The notes: a model not told the origin generated them from the letters alone. Shown: positions 1-10,355, counted from the first letter of the stretch. The stretch: 64,000 nucleotides of DNA from Microvirga thermotolerans (GCF_009363855.1 NZ_CP045423.1:2696001-2760000); one strand, 5' to 3'. Numbers and translations are program-made.

Positions 1-739
1 CGAAGGACTTCCGGAACTTGAAGGCGCTCGGCAGGGAGGTGTAGGGCCTGTTGCCGACGACCGACACGGCCCGGTTGAGTCCGTCGTCTCCGCCGGGATA
101 GGCGAAGGCGATGGTCTCTGTCCCCGGGCAGAGGGCCTGGCACATCTCGTTGGCGCCCTCCCGCCCGCCCGGCGAAACGCTCAGCGGGAAGAAGGACCCG
201 TCGCCGGTCCGGACGCAGATGAGCTTGCGGCCGCCATAGGCCGGCTGGTCCTCGGTGATGATGGGCTGCCCCTCGGGCATGATCTGGGGCTGCGGCTGCC
301 CCCGGGGCGGGCCGAAGAGGGATTCGAAGAAGCCGCGCGGCGGCTCCGCCGAGCAGGTCTGCTGGATCGCCGCCATGAGCTGGCGGCGGCGGAACTCGAA
401 ATCGCCCGAATCGTAGCTCTGGGCCGACAGCCTGGCGAAGTTCGCCTCCATCTGCCGGATCCGCTGGGCGATGGCGCCGCACTCGGCGGGCGGCGGCCCG
501 GCGAGGAAGCCGAGGGGACCGCGCTCGCAGCCGATGGAGCGGTAATAGTTCACCAGGCGCCCGATCTCGACGCGTATGTTCTCGGCCTCGCCCGAGGCGG
601 TCCGCCCGCCGCTGCGTTCCAGGGCGGCCAGTTCGGCGCGGAAGCGCTGGCATTCGGCCGACTGGGCAAGCGCGGCCCCGCCTGCGGCGAGGAAGGCCGC
701 CACGGCGACGAGGGAGCGGAGGAAGGATGTCTTTGCCAT
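1..739 (-). CDS. Secreted DUF2865-family protein, C-terminus cut by window edge
   Basis: Reading leftward from an ATG at 739, the frame stays open to the window edge (246 residues seen). The protein starts with a signal peptide ending in AGGAALAQ, then a Cys-containing helical part (residues 25-120, with GCERG and ECGAI), a Pro/Gln linker, and a conserved block KLICVRTGDGSFFPLS followed by CQALCPGTETIAF. That block is typical of DUF2865, a family of unknown function found in Rhizobiales envelopes. The usual second Cys in the RTCDG part of the block appears as Gly here. The function is unknown; export to the periplasm is inferred from the signal peptide. The C-terminus lies outside the window. 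Confidence 0.8.
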   Translation of the reverse strand, partial: MAKTSFLRSLVAVAAFLAAGGAALAQSAECQRFRAELAALERSGGRTASGEAENIRVEIGRLVNYYRSIGCERGPLGFLAGPPPAECGAIAQRIRQMEANFARLSAQSYDSGDFEFRRRQLMAAIQQTCSAEPPRGFFESLFGPPRGQPQPQIMPEGQPIITEDQPAYGGRKLICVRTGDGSFFPLSVSPGGREGANEMCQALCPGTETIAFAYPGGDDGLNRAVSVVGNRPYTSLPSAFKFRKSF

Positions 740-908
740 TGTCAGCGTCGCGAAACCGGTCTCGAACAAACGGCCCTCACCCGGAGGGCGGGCCACATGA
801 CGTCGTGAAAAAGGCCCCAATGTGGTCGAAGCCTTGCCGAAGGCAGGGAAAAGGCCAACCATGGCCCCGGATCGGCAGAATCCCCGTCACACCGAGATCT
901 GGGACAGC

Positions 909-1289
909 ATGTACTCTCATACGACGATCGGGGCAAATGACCTCGACCGGGCGAGGTCCTTCTACGACGCGGTGCTCGCCCCCCTCGGCCTGCGGGTGCG
1001 CTATTCCTCGCCGCAGATCCTGGGCTACGGCGCCGGCGGCAGGCCCCTCTTCCTGATCGTCCGGCCCTTCGACGGCGGCGCTCCCTCCCCGGGCAACGGG
1101 AACATGATCGCGTTCATGGCCGCGCGCCGGGCGCAGGTCGACGCCTGCCATGCGGCGGCCCTGGCGAACGGCGGCCTCGACGAGGGGCCGCCGGGGCTGC
1201 GGCCGCACTACCATCCCGACTATTACGGGGCCTATTTCCGGGATCTCGACGGCAACAAGCTCTGCGTGTGCTGCCACCGGCCGGAATGA
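909..1289 (+). CDS. VOC-family (glyoxalase/dioxygenase fold) protein
   Basis: A 126-residue protein starting MYSHTTIGANDLDRA, the usual opening of single-domain VOC proteins of the glyoxalase/bleomycin-resistance superfamily. The fold is supported by FYDAVLAPLGL near the start and by YYGAYFRDLDGNKLCVCC at the end, the last beta strand that normally carries a metal-binding Glu; here that region has Asp and Cys instead, so metal binding is uncertain. I chose the ATG at 909 because homologues begin there; an ATG at 861 in the same frame would add 16 unrelated residues. The substrate cannot be told from sequence. Confidence 0.78.
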   Translation: MYSHTTIGANDLDRARSFYDAVLAPLGLRVRYSSPQILGYGAGGRPLFLIVRPFDGGAPSPGNGNMIAFMAARRAQVDACHAAALANGGLDEGPPGLRPHYHPDYYGAYFRDLDGNKLCVCCHRPE

Positions 1290-1399
1290 CCCTCGTCAAA
1301 GCCGCCCGCGATCCCCACATAGCAGCTTGACCATGGCGCCGCCTCGGGAAGACCGGGCCGGCGCCCCGTGCCGGACCATGCCTCCAGGAGACCGATGAC

Positions 1400-1906
1400 A
1401 TGCTCGCCCGCCTTGCCCTGGCCGCCACCCTGATCCTGGGAACCGCCGCCGGCGCCGCGGCGCAGGAGCCGGACGTGATCTTCAAGAAGTCGACGGTCTG
1501 GCGCCCCCTCACCCCCAACGACAAGCTTGCGGTCTACGGCATCGACGACCCGGACATCGAGGGCGTGGCCTGCCACTACACCACGCCCGAGCGGGGCGGC
1601 CTCTCGGGCACCTTCGGCGTCGCGGAGGAGGTCTCCGACATCTCCCTGTCCTGCCGCCAGATCGGCCCGGTCCGCTTCAAGAAGAAGTTCTCGCAAGGGG
1701 ATGTGGTGTTCAGCGAGCGCCGGTCGCTGATCTTCAAGCGGATGCACATCGTCCGGGGCTGCGACGCCAAGCGCAACACCCTGGTCTACATGGTCTATTC
1801 GGACCGCCCCATCGAGGGCTCGCCCAAGAACTCGACCTCCAGCGTCCCGCTCATGCCCTGGGGGAACGAGCAGCCGCCGAAATGCGGGGAATGGCTGAAC
1901 GGATGA
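1400..1906 (+). CDS. creA: CreA family secreted protein
   Basis: A 168-residue protein with a signal peptide (cleavage near AGAAAQ-EPD) followed by the whole CreA domain: VIFKKSTVWRPLTPNDKLAV, DPDIEGVACHYTTPERGG, and DISLSCRQIGP. CreA is a widespread periplasmic protein of unknown biochemical role, named from the E. coli creABCD locus, although here it is not next to creBCD. The four cysteines in the mature part may form disulfides. It stands alone, converging on a small secreted gene on the other strand, with a GC-rich hairpin between the two stops. Confidence 0.9.
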   Translation: MLARLALAATLILGTAAGAAAQEPDVIFKKSTVWRPLTPNDKLAVYGIDDPDIEGVACHYTTPERGGLSGTFGVAEEVSDISLSCRQIGPVRFKKKFSQGDVVFSERRSLIFKRMHIVRGCDAKRNTLVYMVYSDRPIEGSPKNSTSSVPLMPWGNEQPPKCGEWLNG

Positions 1907-1920
1907 AAGGCGGGAATGCC

Positions 1921-1942
1921 GGGGCGACCCTGAGGCCGCCCC
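1921..1942. terminator. Possible shared terminator hairpin
   Basis: GGGGCG and CGCCCC arms flank a 10-base loop between the convergent creA and the small secreted gene. There is no T run, so this is a weak call. Confidence 0.3.
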
Positions 1943-1955
1943 GGGCTCGCACGGA

Positions 1956-2285
1956 TCAGTTCGTGCAGGTGATCGCGATCGGGCGCAATTCCTTCGTCTC
2001 CAGGGCGACCTTCTGGACCGCCCCGGTGACCTCATCCGGCGCCGTCTGGCGGAACGACGCCGCCCGGGCGTAGCCCTGGGCCTCGCACCAGGTATCGGCG
2101 ACGACCTGCCCGCAGGCCTTGCCGGAGACGAGGCATTCGGCCACCCCGTAGCCGTCGGCGGCGGGAACGATGAAGGTCGCTTCGGTGGACGAGGCCTGGG
2201 TGCCGTTGGGGAGAAGCGTCAGGGACGCGGTCGCGCCCACGAACATAGCAGTACCCAACCCGAGCATGGCATATGCACGGCGCAT
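1956..2285 (-). CDS. Small secreted hypothetical protein
   Basis: A 109-residue protein starting MRRAYAMLGLGTAMF. It has a signal-peptide-like hydrophobic N-terminus ending near GTQASS and a mature part with four cysteines (ECLVSGKACGQ, DTWCEAQGYARA, ITCTN), probably two disulfides. Proteins with the CEAQGYARAA stretch are common single-copy hypotheticals in Rhizobiales; no function is known. I chose the ATG at 2285 because the longer reading (to 2333) only adds residues ahead of the signal peptide. A near-match to an EcfG-type promoter lies upstream at 2346-2371. Confidence 0.72.
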   Translation of the reverse strand: MRRAYAMLGLGTAMFVGATASLTLLPNGTQASSTEATFIVPAADGYGVAECLVSGKACGQVVADTWCEAQGYARAASFRQTAPDEVTGAVQKVALETKELRPIAITCTN

Positions 2286-2345
2286 GTAGACCTCACTGAT
2301 TGAAACTCGTGAACTATTGTCACGAAGGGACATGAATAATCCGCT

Positions 2346-2371
2346 AACGCCGTGTCCTCATGCGTGTTTCC
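2346..2371 (-). promoter_or_regulatory. Near-match to EcfG-type stress promoter
   Basis: On the minus strand GGAAA, 17 bases, then CGTT: one mismatch to the alphaproteobacterial EcfG sigma factor consensus (GGAAC-N16/17-CGTT). It lies about 60 bases before the secreted gene that starts at 2285. Weak on its own. Confidence 0.25.
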
Positions 2372-2575
2372 TGCAAGATTGCAAATAATTTCTGCCTATC
2401 GGCAGGGAACCTTGACGCGGACGCGGCGAGAGGGCATTGATCGAGGCATGAAAACGGCAGCGATCCTCATTTCCGGGATTATTTGCAGCTAGCTCAACCG
2501 CTGGCTGGAGCCGTCTCGTTCTCTTTCCAAGATCGAAACCATTCTCCGGCCTGCGGCCTGAAGGGACATGGTTTC

Positions 2576-4047
<1,472 letters not shown>

Positions 4048-4048
<1 letters not shown>

Positions 4049-4557
4049 TGGGACAGTCTTTGCCGAAACCGGCCCTGCGGCCTTTCCTGCCCGGCGACCT
4101 CCCGCGGCTCGTCGACATCTACCAGGCCAGCGTCATGGAGCTCGCCGAGGAGGACTACAGCGAGGCGCAGCGGGAGGCCTGGGCGGCGATCGCCGACGAC
4201 GAGAGCTTCGGCACGCGCCTCGCGGAGGGCCTCACCCTGCTCGCCACCATGGAAGGACTGCCGGTCGGCTTCGCCTCGCTGAAGGACAACGAGCGCGTGG
4301 ACTTCCTCTACGTCCATCCCGCAACGGCCGGGCAGGGCGTCGCGTCCATGCTCTACGATGCCGTCGAGAAGCTGGCCCGCGCCCGCGGAGCGAAGCGGCT
4401 CACCGTCGATGCGAGCGACACGGCGCGGCCCTTCTTCGAGCGGCGCGGCTTCATGCCCCAGCGCCGGAACACCGTCTCCCTCGGCGACGAATGGCTCGCC
4501 ACCACCACCATGGAAAAGCGCCTCGCGCCGCAAGAGGACGGGAAGGCTTCGTCATGA
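4048..4557 (+). CDS. GNAT family N-acetyltransferase
   Basis: A 169-residue acetyl-CoA dependent acyltransferase. The core is visible: LRPFLPGDLPRLVDIYQAS at the start, beta strand VDFLYVHPATAGQGVASML with the acetyl-CoA binding loop (Q-G-V-A), and ARPFFERRGF near the end. The arrangement resembles the YafP/ElaA-type small GNATs that act on free amino acids or small molecules, but the substrate cannot be assigned. The ATG overlaps the cysS stop (4046-4048) and its own stop overlaps the cimA start (TGA inside ATGA), so it is translationally coupled to both. Confidence 0.88.
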
Positions 4558-6149
4558 CCCGCGAACGCGTCTACCTGTACGACACGACCCTGCGCGACGG
4601 GGCCCAGACCACGGGGGTCGACTTCTCGCTGGAGGACAAGCGCGCCATCGCCGGCCTCCTCGACCGGATCGGGGTCGATTACGTGGAGGGCGGGTATCCG
4701 GGCGCGAACCCGCTCGACACGGCCTTCTTCTCCGAGAAGCGCACGACGGGCGCCAGGTTCGCCGCCTTCGGCATGACCAAGCGGCCCGGCCGCTCCGTGT
4801 CCAACGATCCCGGCGTCGCGGCGCTCCTCGAAGCGAAGGCCGACGCGATCTGCTTCGTCACCAAATCCTGGGACTACCACGTCCGCGTGGCCCTGGAGAC
4901 GACCCTGGAGGAGAACCTCGCGGGCATCCGCGACAGCGTCCGCGCCGCCCGCGAGAGCGGCCGCGAGGTGATCGTGGACTGCGAGCACTTCTTCGACGGC
5001 TACAAGGCCAATCCGGACTATGCGCTCTCCTGCGCGCGCACGGCCTACGAATCCGGCGCGCGCTGGGTCGTGCTCTGCGACACCAACGGCGGCACCCTGC
5101 CCCACGAGGTCTCGGCCATCGTCGCCGAGGTCGCGAAGACCGTTCCGGGCGAGCGCCTCGGCATCCATGCCCACGACGACTGCGGCTGCGCGGTCGCGAA
5201 CTCGCTCGCGGCGGTGGAGGCGGGCGCGCGGCACATCCAGGGCACCCTCAACGGGCTCGGGGAGCGCTGCGGCAACGCCAATCTCGTGACCCTGATCGGC
5301 ACCCTGAAGCTGAAGGACGGCTATGCCTCCCGCTTCGACCTCGGCGTGTCGGACGATGCCCTGAGCCAGCTCACCCACGTCTCCCGGCAGGTGGACGAGA
5401 TCCTCAACCGCCAGCCGAACCGCCATGCGCCCTTCGTCGGCGCGAGCGCCTTCGCGACCAAGGCGGGCATCCATGCCTCCGCCGTGCTGAAGGACCCGCG
5501 CACCTACGAGCACGTGGAGCCGGAAAGCGTCGGCAACGCGCGCAAGGTGCTGGTCTCGGATCAGGGCGGCCAGTCCAACATCCTCGCGGAGCTGAAGCGC
5601 CTCGGCTTCACCTTCGAGAAGGGCGACGGGCGCGTGGCGCGCATCCTCGACGAGGTGAAGCGCAAGGAGGCCGAGGGCTTCGCCTTCGAGGGAGCGGACG
5701 CCTCCTTCTACGTGCTCGTCAAGCGCATGCTCGGCGAGGTGCCCGCCTTCTTCCAGGTCGAGCGCTTCTCGGTGAACGTGGAGCGCCGTTTCAATGCGCT
5801 CGGCGAGATGGTGACCGCCTCGGAGGCCATCGTGAAGGTGCGGGTCGGCGACGAGGTGCTGATCTCGGCGGCGGAAGGCAACGGCCCCGTCAACGCCCTC
5901 GACGTGGCGCTGCGCAAGGATCTCGGCAAGTACCAGGACCTGATCCAGGACCTGGAGCTCACCGACTACAAGGTGCGCATCTACCAGGGCGGTTCGGACG
6001 CGGTGACGCGCGTGCTCATCGAGTTCTCGGATTCGGCAGGCGACAGCTGGACCACCATCGGCGTCTCGGCGAACATCATCGACGCCTCGTTCCAGGCCCT
6101 CACGGACTCGATCACCTACAAGCTTCTGAAGAGCGGCGCGGGACTGTGA
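4554..6149 (+). CDS. cimA: (R)-citramalate synthase
   Basis: A 531-residue enzyme that condenses pyruvate with acetyl-CoA to give citramalate, the entry to the threonine-independent route to isoleucine. The HMG-CoA-lyase-like barrel spans about 5-275 with the catalytic YDTTLRDGAQ and the metal-binding HAHDDCG. The C-terminal LeuA-type regulatory domain is at about 390-525 (LIEFSDSAGDSWTTIGVSAN). The YDTTLRDGAQTTGVDFSLED opening and the total length fit the CimA branch rather than LeuA or homocitrate synthase, whose proteins differ in the QG(V/I)xF part. The start is fixed by the ATGA overlap with the GNAT gene. Feedback inhibition by isoleucine is known for the family and is inferred here. 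Confidence 0.9.
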   Translation: MTRERVYLYDTTLRDGAQTTGVDFSLEDKRAIAGLLDRIGVDYVEGGYPGANPLDTAFFSEKRTTGARFAAFGMTKRPGRSVSNDPGVAALLEAKADAICFVTKSWDYHVRVALETTLEENLAGIRDSVRAARESGREVIVDCEHFFDGYKANPDYALSCARTAYESGARWVVLCDTNGGTLPHEVSAIVAEVAKTVPGERLGIHAHDDCGCAVANSLAAVEAGARHIQGTLNGLGERCGNANLVTLIGTLKLKDGYASRFDLGVSDDALSQLTHVSRQVDEILNRQPNRHAPFVGASAFATKAGIHASAVLKDPRTYEHVEPESVGNARKVLVSDQGGQSNILAELKRLGFTFEKGDGRVARILDEVKRKEAEGFAFEGADASFYVLVKRMLGEVPAFFQVERFSVNVERRFNALGEMVTASEAIVKVRVGDEVLISAAEGNGPVNALDVALRKDLGKYQDLIQDLELTDYKVRIYQGGSDAVTRVLIEFSDSAGDSWTTIGVSANIIDASFQALTDSITYKLLKSGAGL

Positions 6150-6158
6150 CACTCCCGC

Positions 6159-6262
6159 TGCCATTCCGGGACGGCACAAAGGGGTGGAGCCCCGTTGCCA
6201 CATCCTTCAATCGCGAGCGGTTACAGGTTCCGGGCTCTCGCTTCGCTCGCCCCGGAACGACA
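6159..6262. repeat. Palindromic interspersed repeat, family B
   Basis: About 104 bases between the convergent cimA and gltX stops. The ends are imperfect inverted copies (TGCCATTCCGGG at left, CCCCGGAACGACA at right), and the middle carries GGTTACAGGTTCCGGGCTC. The same ends and the same inner phrase occur at 35511-35655. It may also serve as a bidirectional terminator. Confidence 0.65.
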
Positions 6263-6273
6263 GGTCGAGCGCC

Positions 6274-7614
6274 TTAAGCCGCCTCGCCCGAAAGCCGCGC
6301 CCAGGCCTTCTCCCGGCCGATGAGCGGCAGGAGCGCCCCGAGCTCGGGCCCGTGATCGAGGCCGGTGAGCGCCATGCGCAGGGGCAGGAACAGGGCCTTG
6401 CCCTTCACGCCGGTGGCCTCCTTCACCGCCTCGGTCCAGGCCTTCCAGGTCCGGCCGTCCCAGGGCTCCGGCGGCAGGAGGTTGCGCGCCTGCTCGACGA
6501 AGGCCCGCTCGGTGATGAGGGGCACGATGGGCCCGCGCACCACGACCCACCATTCCGCGGCCTCCACCACCTTGCTCAGGTTGCCGCGGATCGCGTTCCA
6601 GAACGCCTCGCCCCCGTCCGCATCGAGGGCGGCGAGCCGCTCGCGCACGGCCTCGTAGGGCATCTCGTGGATCAGGCGGGCGTTGAGCTGCTCCAGCTCG
6701 TGCTCGTCGAACTTCGCGGGAGCACGGGAGATGTGGGAGAAGTCGATGAGGCGGGCGAGCTCGTCGAGGTCCGCCATGGGACGCACGGCTTCCGCCGAGC
6801 CCACGAGAACCGCGAGGGACGCGACGGCCTGCGGCTCCAGCCCGGCCTCGCGCAGTCCCTTCACCGAGAGGTGCCCGAGGCGCTTCGACAGCCCCTCCCC
6901 GCTCGCCGTGATGAGCAGGCTGTGATGGGCGAAGACCGGCGCCTTCGCGCCGAGGGCCTCGAAGATCTGGATCTGCACCGCCGTGTTGGTGACGTGATCC
7001 TCGCCGCGGATCACGTGGGTGATCCCGAGCGCGATGTCGTCCACCACGGAGGGCAGCGTGTAGAGATAGGTGCCGTCCTCCCGCACCAGCACCGGGTCGG
7101 AGAGGGAGCCGCAATCGACATGGGCGTGGCCGCGCACGAGATCGTCCCATTCGACGGTCCGGTGATCGAGCCGGAAGCGCCAGTGGGGCCGCCGCCCCTC
7201 GGCCTCGAGCCTGGCGCGGTCCTCGGCGGTGAGCTTCAGGGCGGCCCGGTCGTAGATCGGCGGCAGGCCGCGGGCGAGCTGCCGCTTGCGGCGGAACTCC
7301 AGCTCCTCCGGGGTCTCGTAGCAGGGATAGAGCCGGCCGATGCCCTTCAGCCGCTCCGCGGCATCGTCATAGAGCTCGAACCGCTCCGACTGGCGCACCA
7401 CCACGTTCGGCGGAATGCCCAGCCAGGCGAGATCGGCCTCGATGGAATCCGCGTATTCCTGCTTCGACCGCGCGAGGTCCGTGTCGTCGAAGCGCAGGAT
7501 GAAGGTGCCCCCCTCCCGGCGCGCGAAGAGCGCGTTGAGCAGGGCGACGCGGGTGTTGCCGATATGAATGTGCCCGGTCGGGGACGGGGCGAAGCGGACG
7601 ATGGGCTTTGACAT
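6274..7614 (-). CDS. gltX: Glutamate--tRNA ligase (shorter, GltX2-like form)
   Basis: A class Ic aminoacyl-tRNA synthetase of 446 residues. The HIGH motif is in [15 protein letters not shown] at about 7-21, and the KMSKS equivalent is GLSKRLGH near 240. Alphaproteobacteria often carry two GltX proteins, one of which charges tRNA-Gln for later amidation by GatCAB; the length fits either copy, so which tRNA this one prefers is not decided here. The start at 7614 ([14 protein letters not shown]) was chosen on the family N-terminus; the frame is open 41 codons upstream. It converges on cimA across a palindromic repeat. Confidence 0.94.
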   Translation of the reverse strand: MSKPIVRFAPSPTGHIHIGNTRVALLNALFARREGGTFILRFDDTDLARSKQEYADSIEADLAWLGIPPNVVVRQSERFELYDDAAERLKGIGRLYPCYETPEELEFRRKRQLARGLPPIYDRAALKLTAEDRARLEAEGRRPHWRFRLDHRTVEWDDLVRGHAHVDCGSLSDPVLVREDGTYLYTLPSVVDDIALGITHVIRGEDHVTNTAVQIQIFEALGAKAPVFAHHSLLITASGEGLSKRLGHLSVKGLREAGLEPQAVASLAVLVGSAEAVRPMADLDELARLIDFSHISRAPAKFDEHELEQLNARLIHEMPYEAVRERLAALDADGGEAFWNAIRGNLSKVVEAAEWWVVVRGPIVPLITERAFVEQARNLLPPEPWDGRTWKAWTEAVKEATGVKGKALFLPLRMALTGLDHGPELGALLPLIGREKAWARLSGEAA

Positions 7615-7799
7615 GCAGAACCCTATGGCGAAGGGCGGCAGCCTGCGCAAGGGGAGGCGCCGGAGGACCGGCGCACGGGCGGCCCGCTTCCCCCCTCCCC
7701 GCCGCGATGGAAGAAAGGCCGGGGAGCAGTGCCGCATGCCCGGGCTGCCGCACGGTGCCGGGAGGCGGCGATGCGAGCGGCGCCCCTTCAGGCTTTCCC

Positions 7800-7824
7800 G
7801 GAACCCGGAACGGCCCAGCCCGTT
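7800..7824 (+). promoter_or_regulatory. EcfG-type general stress promoter
   Basis: GGAAC at 7800-7804, exactly 16 bases, then CGTT at 7821-7824: a perfect match to the promoter consensus of the alphaproteobacterial general stress sigma factor EcfG. It lies 29 bases before the start of the 27-residue membrane peptide. Confidence 0.75.
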
Positions 7825-7853
7825 GTCACTCCACGAAACGAATGGAGACGGCG

Positions 7854-7937
7854 ATGTTAAGAGGCGCTCTTTTGTGGCTGATCGGCATTCCGCTGCCGAT
7901 TATTCTGATTCTCTTCTTCCTCGGATATTTGCACTGA
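7854..7937 (+). CDS. 27-residue single-span membrane peptide
   Basis: ATG at 7854 with a GGAG ribosome site at 7844-7847, six bases upstream. The peptide begins [18 protein letters not shown], runs as one hydrophobic helix with a PLP kink, and ends FLGYLH. The short charged N-terminus and the Tyr/His tail suggest a single membrane span. It is followed by a strong hairpin terminator at 7973-7999 and preceded by a perfect EcfG-type promoter, so promoter, ribosome site, ORF and terminator are all present in about 200 bases. The function is unknown; a role in general stress tolerance of the membrane is inferred from the promoter only. A longer frame reading through it from 7608 lacks family support. 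Confidence 0.72.
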   Translation: MLRGALLWLIGIPLPIILILFFLGYLH

Positions 7938-7972
7938 ACCCGGCGCGAACCCGGAACATCGTGAACACAACG

Positions 7973-7999
7973 AAAAGGGGCGCTTTCGCGCCCCTTCTT
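7973..7999. terminator. Bidirectional intrinsic terminator
   Basis: AAAAGGGGCGC, loop TTTC, then GCGCCCCTTCTT. It sits between the membrane peptide gene and the convergent DAHP synthase gene and can serve both. Confidence 0.75.
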
Positions 8000-8021
8000 A
8001 TTTGCAGCCCTGGCACGAGGA

Positions 8022-9407
8022 CTACTCGGCGGCCACCGCGTCCGGCCGGGCACGGCCCTGGCGCTCCTGCTTGACCAGTTCCGAAGTCAGGAAGGCGATC
8101 TCCAGCGCCTGCTCGGCATTGAGGCGCGGGTCGCAGTAGGTGTGGTAGCGGTCCATGAGGTCCGCGTCCGTGAGCGCCCGGGCGCCGCCCGTGCATTCGG
8201 TCACGTTCTTGCCGGTCATCTCCAGGTGGATGCCGCCCGCATAGGTGCCCTCCGCCTGATGGACGGCGAAGAAGTCCCGGACCTCGCTCATGACCCGCTC
8301 GAAGGGCCGGGTCTTGTAGCCCGAGGCCGCCTTGATGGTGTTGCCGTGCATGGGATCGCAGGACCACACCACCGTGCGCCCCTCCTGCTTCACCTTCCGC
8401 ACGAGGGCGGGCAGGTGGTCGAACACTTTGTCGGCTCCGAAGCGGCAGATGAGGGTCAGGCGTCCGGGCTCGTCCTCGGGGTTGAGCTTGTCGATGAGCC
8501 GCATCAGGCCGTCCGGCGTCAGGGACGGGCCGCACTTGAGGCCGATGGGATTCTTGATGCCGCGCATGTATTCCACGTGGGCATGGTCCTCCTGGCGGGT
8601 ACGGTCGCCGATCCAGAGCATGTGGCCGGAGGTGGCGTACCAGTCGCCGGTCGTGGAATCGATGCGCGTGAGCGCCTGCTCGTAGCCGAGCAGCAGGGCC
8701 TCGTGGCTCGTGTAGAAGTCGGTCGAGCGCATCTCCGGATGGGTTTCCGGATCGATGCCGATGGCCCGCATGAAGTCGAGGCTCTCCGTGATGCGCTCGG
8801 CCAGCTCCCGGTAGCGGGAGGACTGGGGCGAGTCCTTCACGAAGCCCAGCATCCAGCGGTGGGCATTCTCGAGGTTGGCATAGCCGCCGGTCGCGAAGGC
8901 GCGGATCAGGTTCAGGGTCGCCGCCGACTGGCGGTAGGCCATGAGCTGACGGCGCGGATCGGGCGTGCGGGCCTCGGGGGTGAAGGCGATATCGTTGATG
9001 ATGTCGCCCCGGTAGCTCGGCAGCTCCACCCCGTTCACGGCTTCCGTATCGGAAGAGCGCGGTTTGGCGAACTGGCCGGCGGAGCGGCCCACCTTCACCA
9101 CGGGCGAGCTGCCCGCGTAGGTCAGCACCACCGCCATCTGCAGGAACAGGCGGAAGAAGTCGCGGATGTTGTCGGCGGAGTGCTCGGCGAAGCTCTCGGC
9201 ACAGTCGCCGCCCTGGAGGAGGAAGGCCTCGCCCTTGGCAACCTTGCCGAGGGCCCGCTTCAGCTTTCTGGCCTCGCCTGCAAAAACCAGCGGCGGAAAC
9301 CCGGCGAGCTGCTGCTCGACGTTTCCAAGCGCCTCAAGGTCCGGATAGGCCGGGACCTGCTGGATTGGCTTGTTCCTCCAGCTGTCGGGCGTCCACCGCT
9401 CGGTCAT
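8022..9407 (-). CDS. aroG: Class II 3-deoxy-7-phosphoheptulonate (DAHP) synthase
   Basis: First enzyme of the shikimate pathway: phosphoenolpyruvate plus erythrose 4-phosphate gives DAHP. At 461 residues it matches the plant/bacterial class II type, not the AroF/G/H type I of E. coli. Signatures are [11 protein letters not shown] (about 83-93, with the metal-ligand Cys), [35 protein letters not shown] and [15 protein letters not shown]. The ATG at 9407 begins [19 protein letters not shown], the usual start. It is monocistronic, with a terminator at 7973-7999 and about 180 bases of leader before the next feature. Confidence 0.95.
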   Translation of the reverse strand: MTERWTPDSWRNKPIQQVPAYPDLEALGNVEQQLAGFPPLVFAGEARKLKRALGKVAKGEAFLLQGGDCAESFAEHSADNIRDFFRLFLQMAVVLTYAGSSPVVKVGRSAGQFAKPRSSDTEAVNGVELPSYRGDIINDIAFTPEARTPDPRRQLMAYRQSAATLNLIRAFATGGYANLENAHRWMLGFVKDSPQSSRYRELAERITESLDFMRAIGIDPETHPEMRSTDFYTSHEALLLGYEQALTRIDSTTGDWYATSGHMLWIGDRTRQEDHAHVEYMRGIKNPIGLKCGPSLTPDGLMRLIDKLNPEDEPGRLTLICRFGADKVFDHLPALVRKVKQEGRTVVWSCDPMHGNTIKAASGYKTRPFERVMSEVRDFFAVHQAEGTYAGGIHLEMTGKNVTECTGGARALTDADLMDRYHTYCDPRLNAEQALEIAFLTSELVKQERQGRARPDAVAAE

Positions 9408-9544
9408 GACACACTCCCCGTGTCGCTAGTATCCCCATCGTTCACCGCAACAAGCGGCACGAAAGGGCACCTATACACGACATAAACAAAAAGGCGAGTG
9501 CACGTTATGCCGCTCGCCCTCCTGTGGCATCTATCACACACCAG

Positions 9545-9568
9545 GATCCCAGCAAACTTGCTGGGATC
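9545..9568. terminator. Strong stem-loop, possible terminator
   Basis: GATCCCAGCA, loop AACT, TGCTGGGATC: a perfect 10-bp stem. It lies 20 bases past the stop of the minus-strand ORF at 9589-9963. No T run follows on either strand. Confidence 0.4.
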
Positions 9569-9588
9569 ACAACGCTTCGTGACAAATG

Positions 9589-9963
9589 CTAGGGCAAGAA
9601 ATCCCAGTAATAGGGCCAAGCCCAGTTGGCATAGCCCTTGGAATTTATTTTGCAGTAGTCTTGCGATTGATAGTTTAGGGGGCCGGGATGTTGATAGCCC
9701 GAGCCGCCAGGATACTTGATCTTGACGTCATTCCAGCTGTTGCTATCCCACTGGGAGGTGTCTCGGTTCCATGTGTCCTTGAGCGTGTGGTGTTTGACAT
9801 GCGCCGTCCCTCCGCATGCCGGATACTTGTCGCCAACATATCCTCTGCCGCCGGAAGGAGAGCCCGTGATGTGCCTTCCCTGGCCTGTCCCGCCGTACTG
9901 GATCCCTCCACCGCCAGAATTGTTAAAGAATTCTGCAAGTGCCCGTTCGATTGAGAACGCCAC
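9589..9963 (-). CDS. Orphan hypothetical protein rich in Gly, Asn, Tyr, Trp
   Basis: I do not recognise this gene. From a GTG at 9963, with GGAG seven bases upstream, it gives 124 residues; from an ATG at 10020 it gives 143. After VAFSIERALAEFFNN comes a Gly-rich stretch (GGGGIQYGGTGQGRHITG), then a part with HVKHHTLKDTWNRD, DSNSWNDV and a tail NWAWPYYWDFLP. Two Cys and many His, Asn and aromatic residues suggest a small folded extracellular or enzyme-like domain rather than random translation. Codon use is relaxed (many A/T third positions), unlike its neighbours, which suggests recent acquisition. No partner gene adjoins it. Confidence 0.45.
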   Translation of the reverse strand: MAFSIERALAEFFNNSGGGGIQYGGTGQGRHITGSPSGGRGYVGDKYPACGGTAHVKHHTLKDTWNRDTSQWDSNSWNDVKIKYPGGSGYQHPGPLNYQSQDYCKINSKGYANWAWPYYWDFLP

Positions 9964-10188
9964 TGTAGCTCTCCATTTTTCGGAACGCGAAGCCGCGCTT
10001 CCAACGTGACATGCAGGCATCGATGAGCATCGACAGGCCCGGATTGCTCCTTCTTGCCGAAGCAGCATTCAAGGGAAAATGTAACTCAGTTTCAAAGAGA
10101 GACAAGTGCACGGACGCACGAGTTCTTTCGTTATAGACAGGCCGGCTTGTACAGGATCGGGTCACAGGAAATCCGAGAAGATACAGCT
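9964..10188. other. Low-GC gap with no gene seen
   Basis: Between the orphan ORF and repeat family A there are about 225 bases of below-average GC. I see no convincing gene, tRNA or mobile-element end here. Confidence 0.5.
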
Positions 10189-10355
10189 TAGAGCGGTTTG
10201 CGCCTCCACGGAATCGCACTCCGCTCCGAAGCTCTTGGTTGGCCGCATTTTCGGACGGAACCGGAGGGCCGCGCCAGCGACCCGAAGGGCCGCGCCAGCG
10301 ACCCGGAGGGCCGCGCCAGCGAAAACCGGTTCCCACTTCTCCGGAAAAGGCTCTA
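10189..10355 (+). repeat. Interspersed repeat, family A, copy 1
   Basis: About 167 bases from TAGAGCGGTTTGCG to AAAGGCTCTA. Left part: GGAATCGCACTCCGCTCCGAAG and CTCTTGGTT; right part: GCGAAAACCGGTTCCCACTTCTCC. The middle is a tandem array with a 21-base period (10266-10328; unit GGGCCGCGCCAGCGACCCGGA, shown here over 21 positions as GGGCCGCGCC then AGCGACCCGGA). The same element in opposite orientation lies at 16196-16363. The ends TAGAG and CTCTA are inverted. It carries no ORF, so it is a non-coding, MITE-like repeat. Confidence 0.8.

Noticed and set aside
7608..7937. A 109-residue reading of the small membrane peptide frame
   Set aside because: The N-terminal 82 residues are Ala/Arg/Pro-rich and lie before the EcfG promoter; only the last 27 codons have a ribosome site and a hydrophobic helix.
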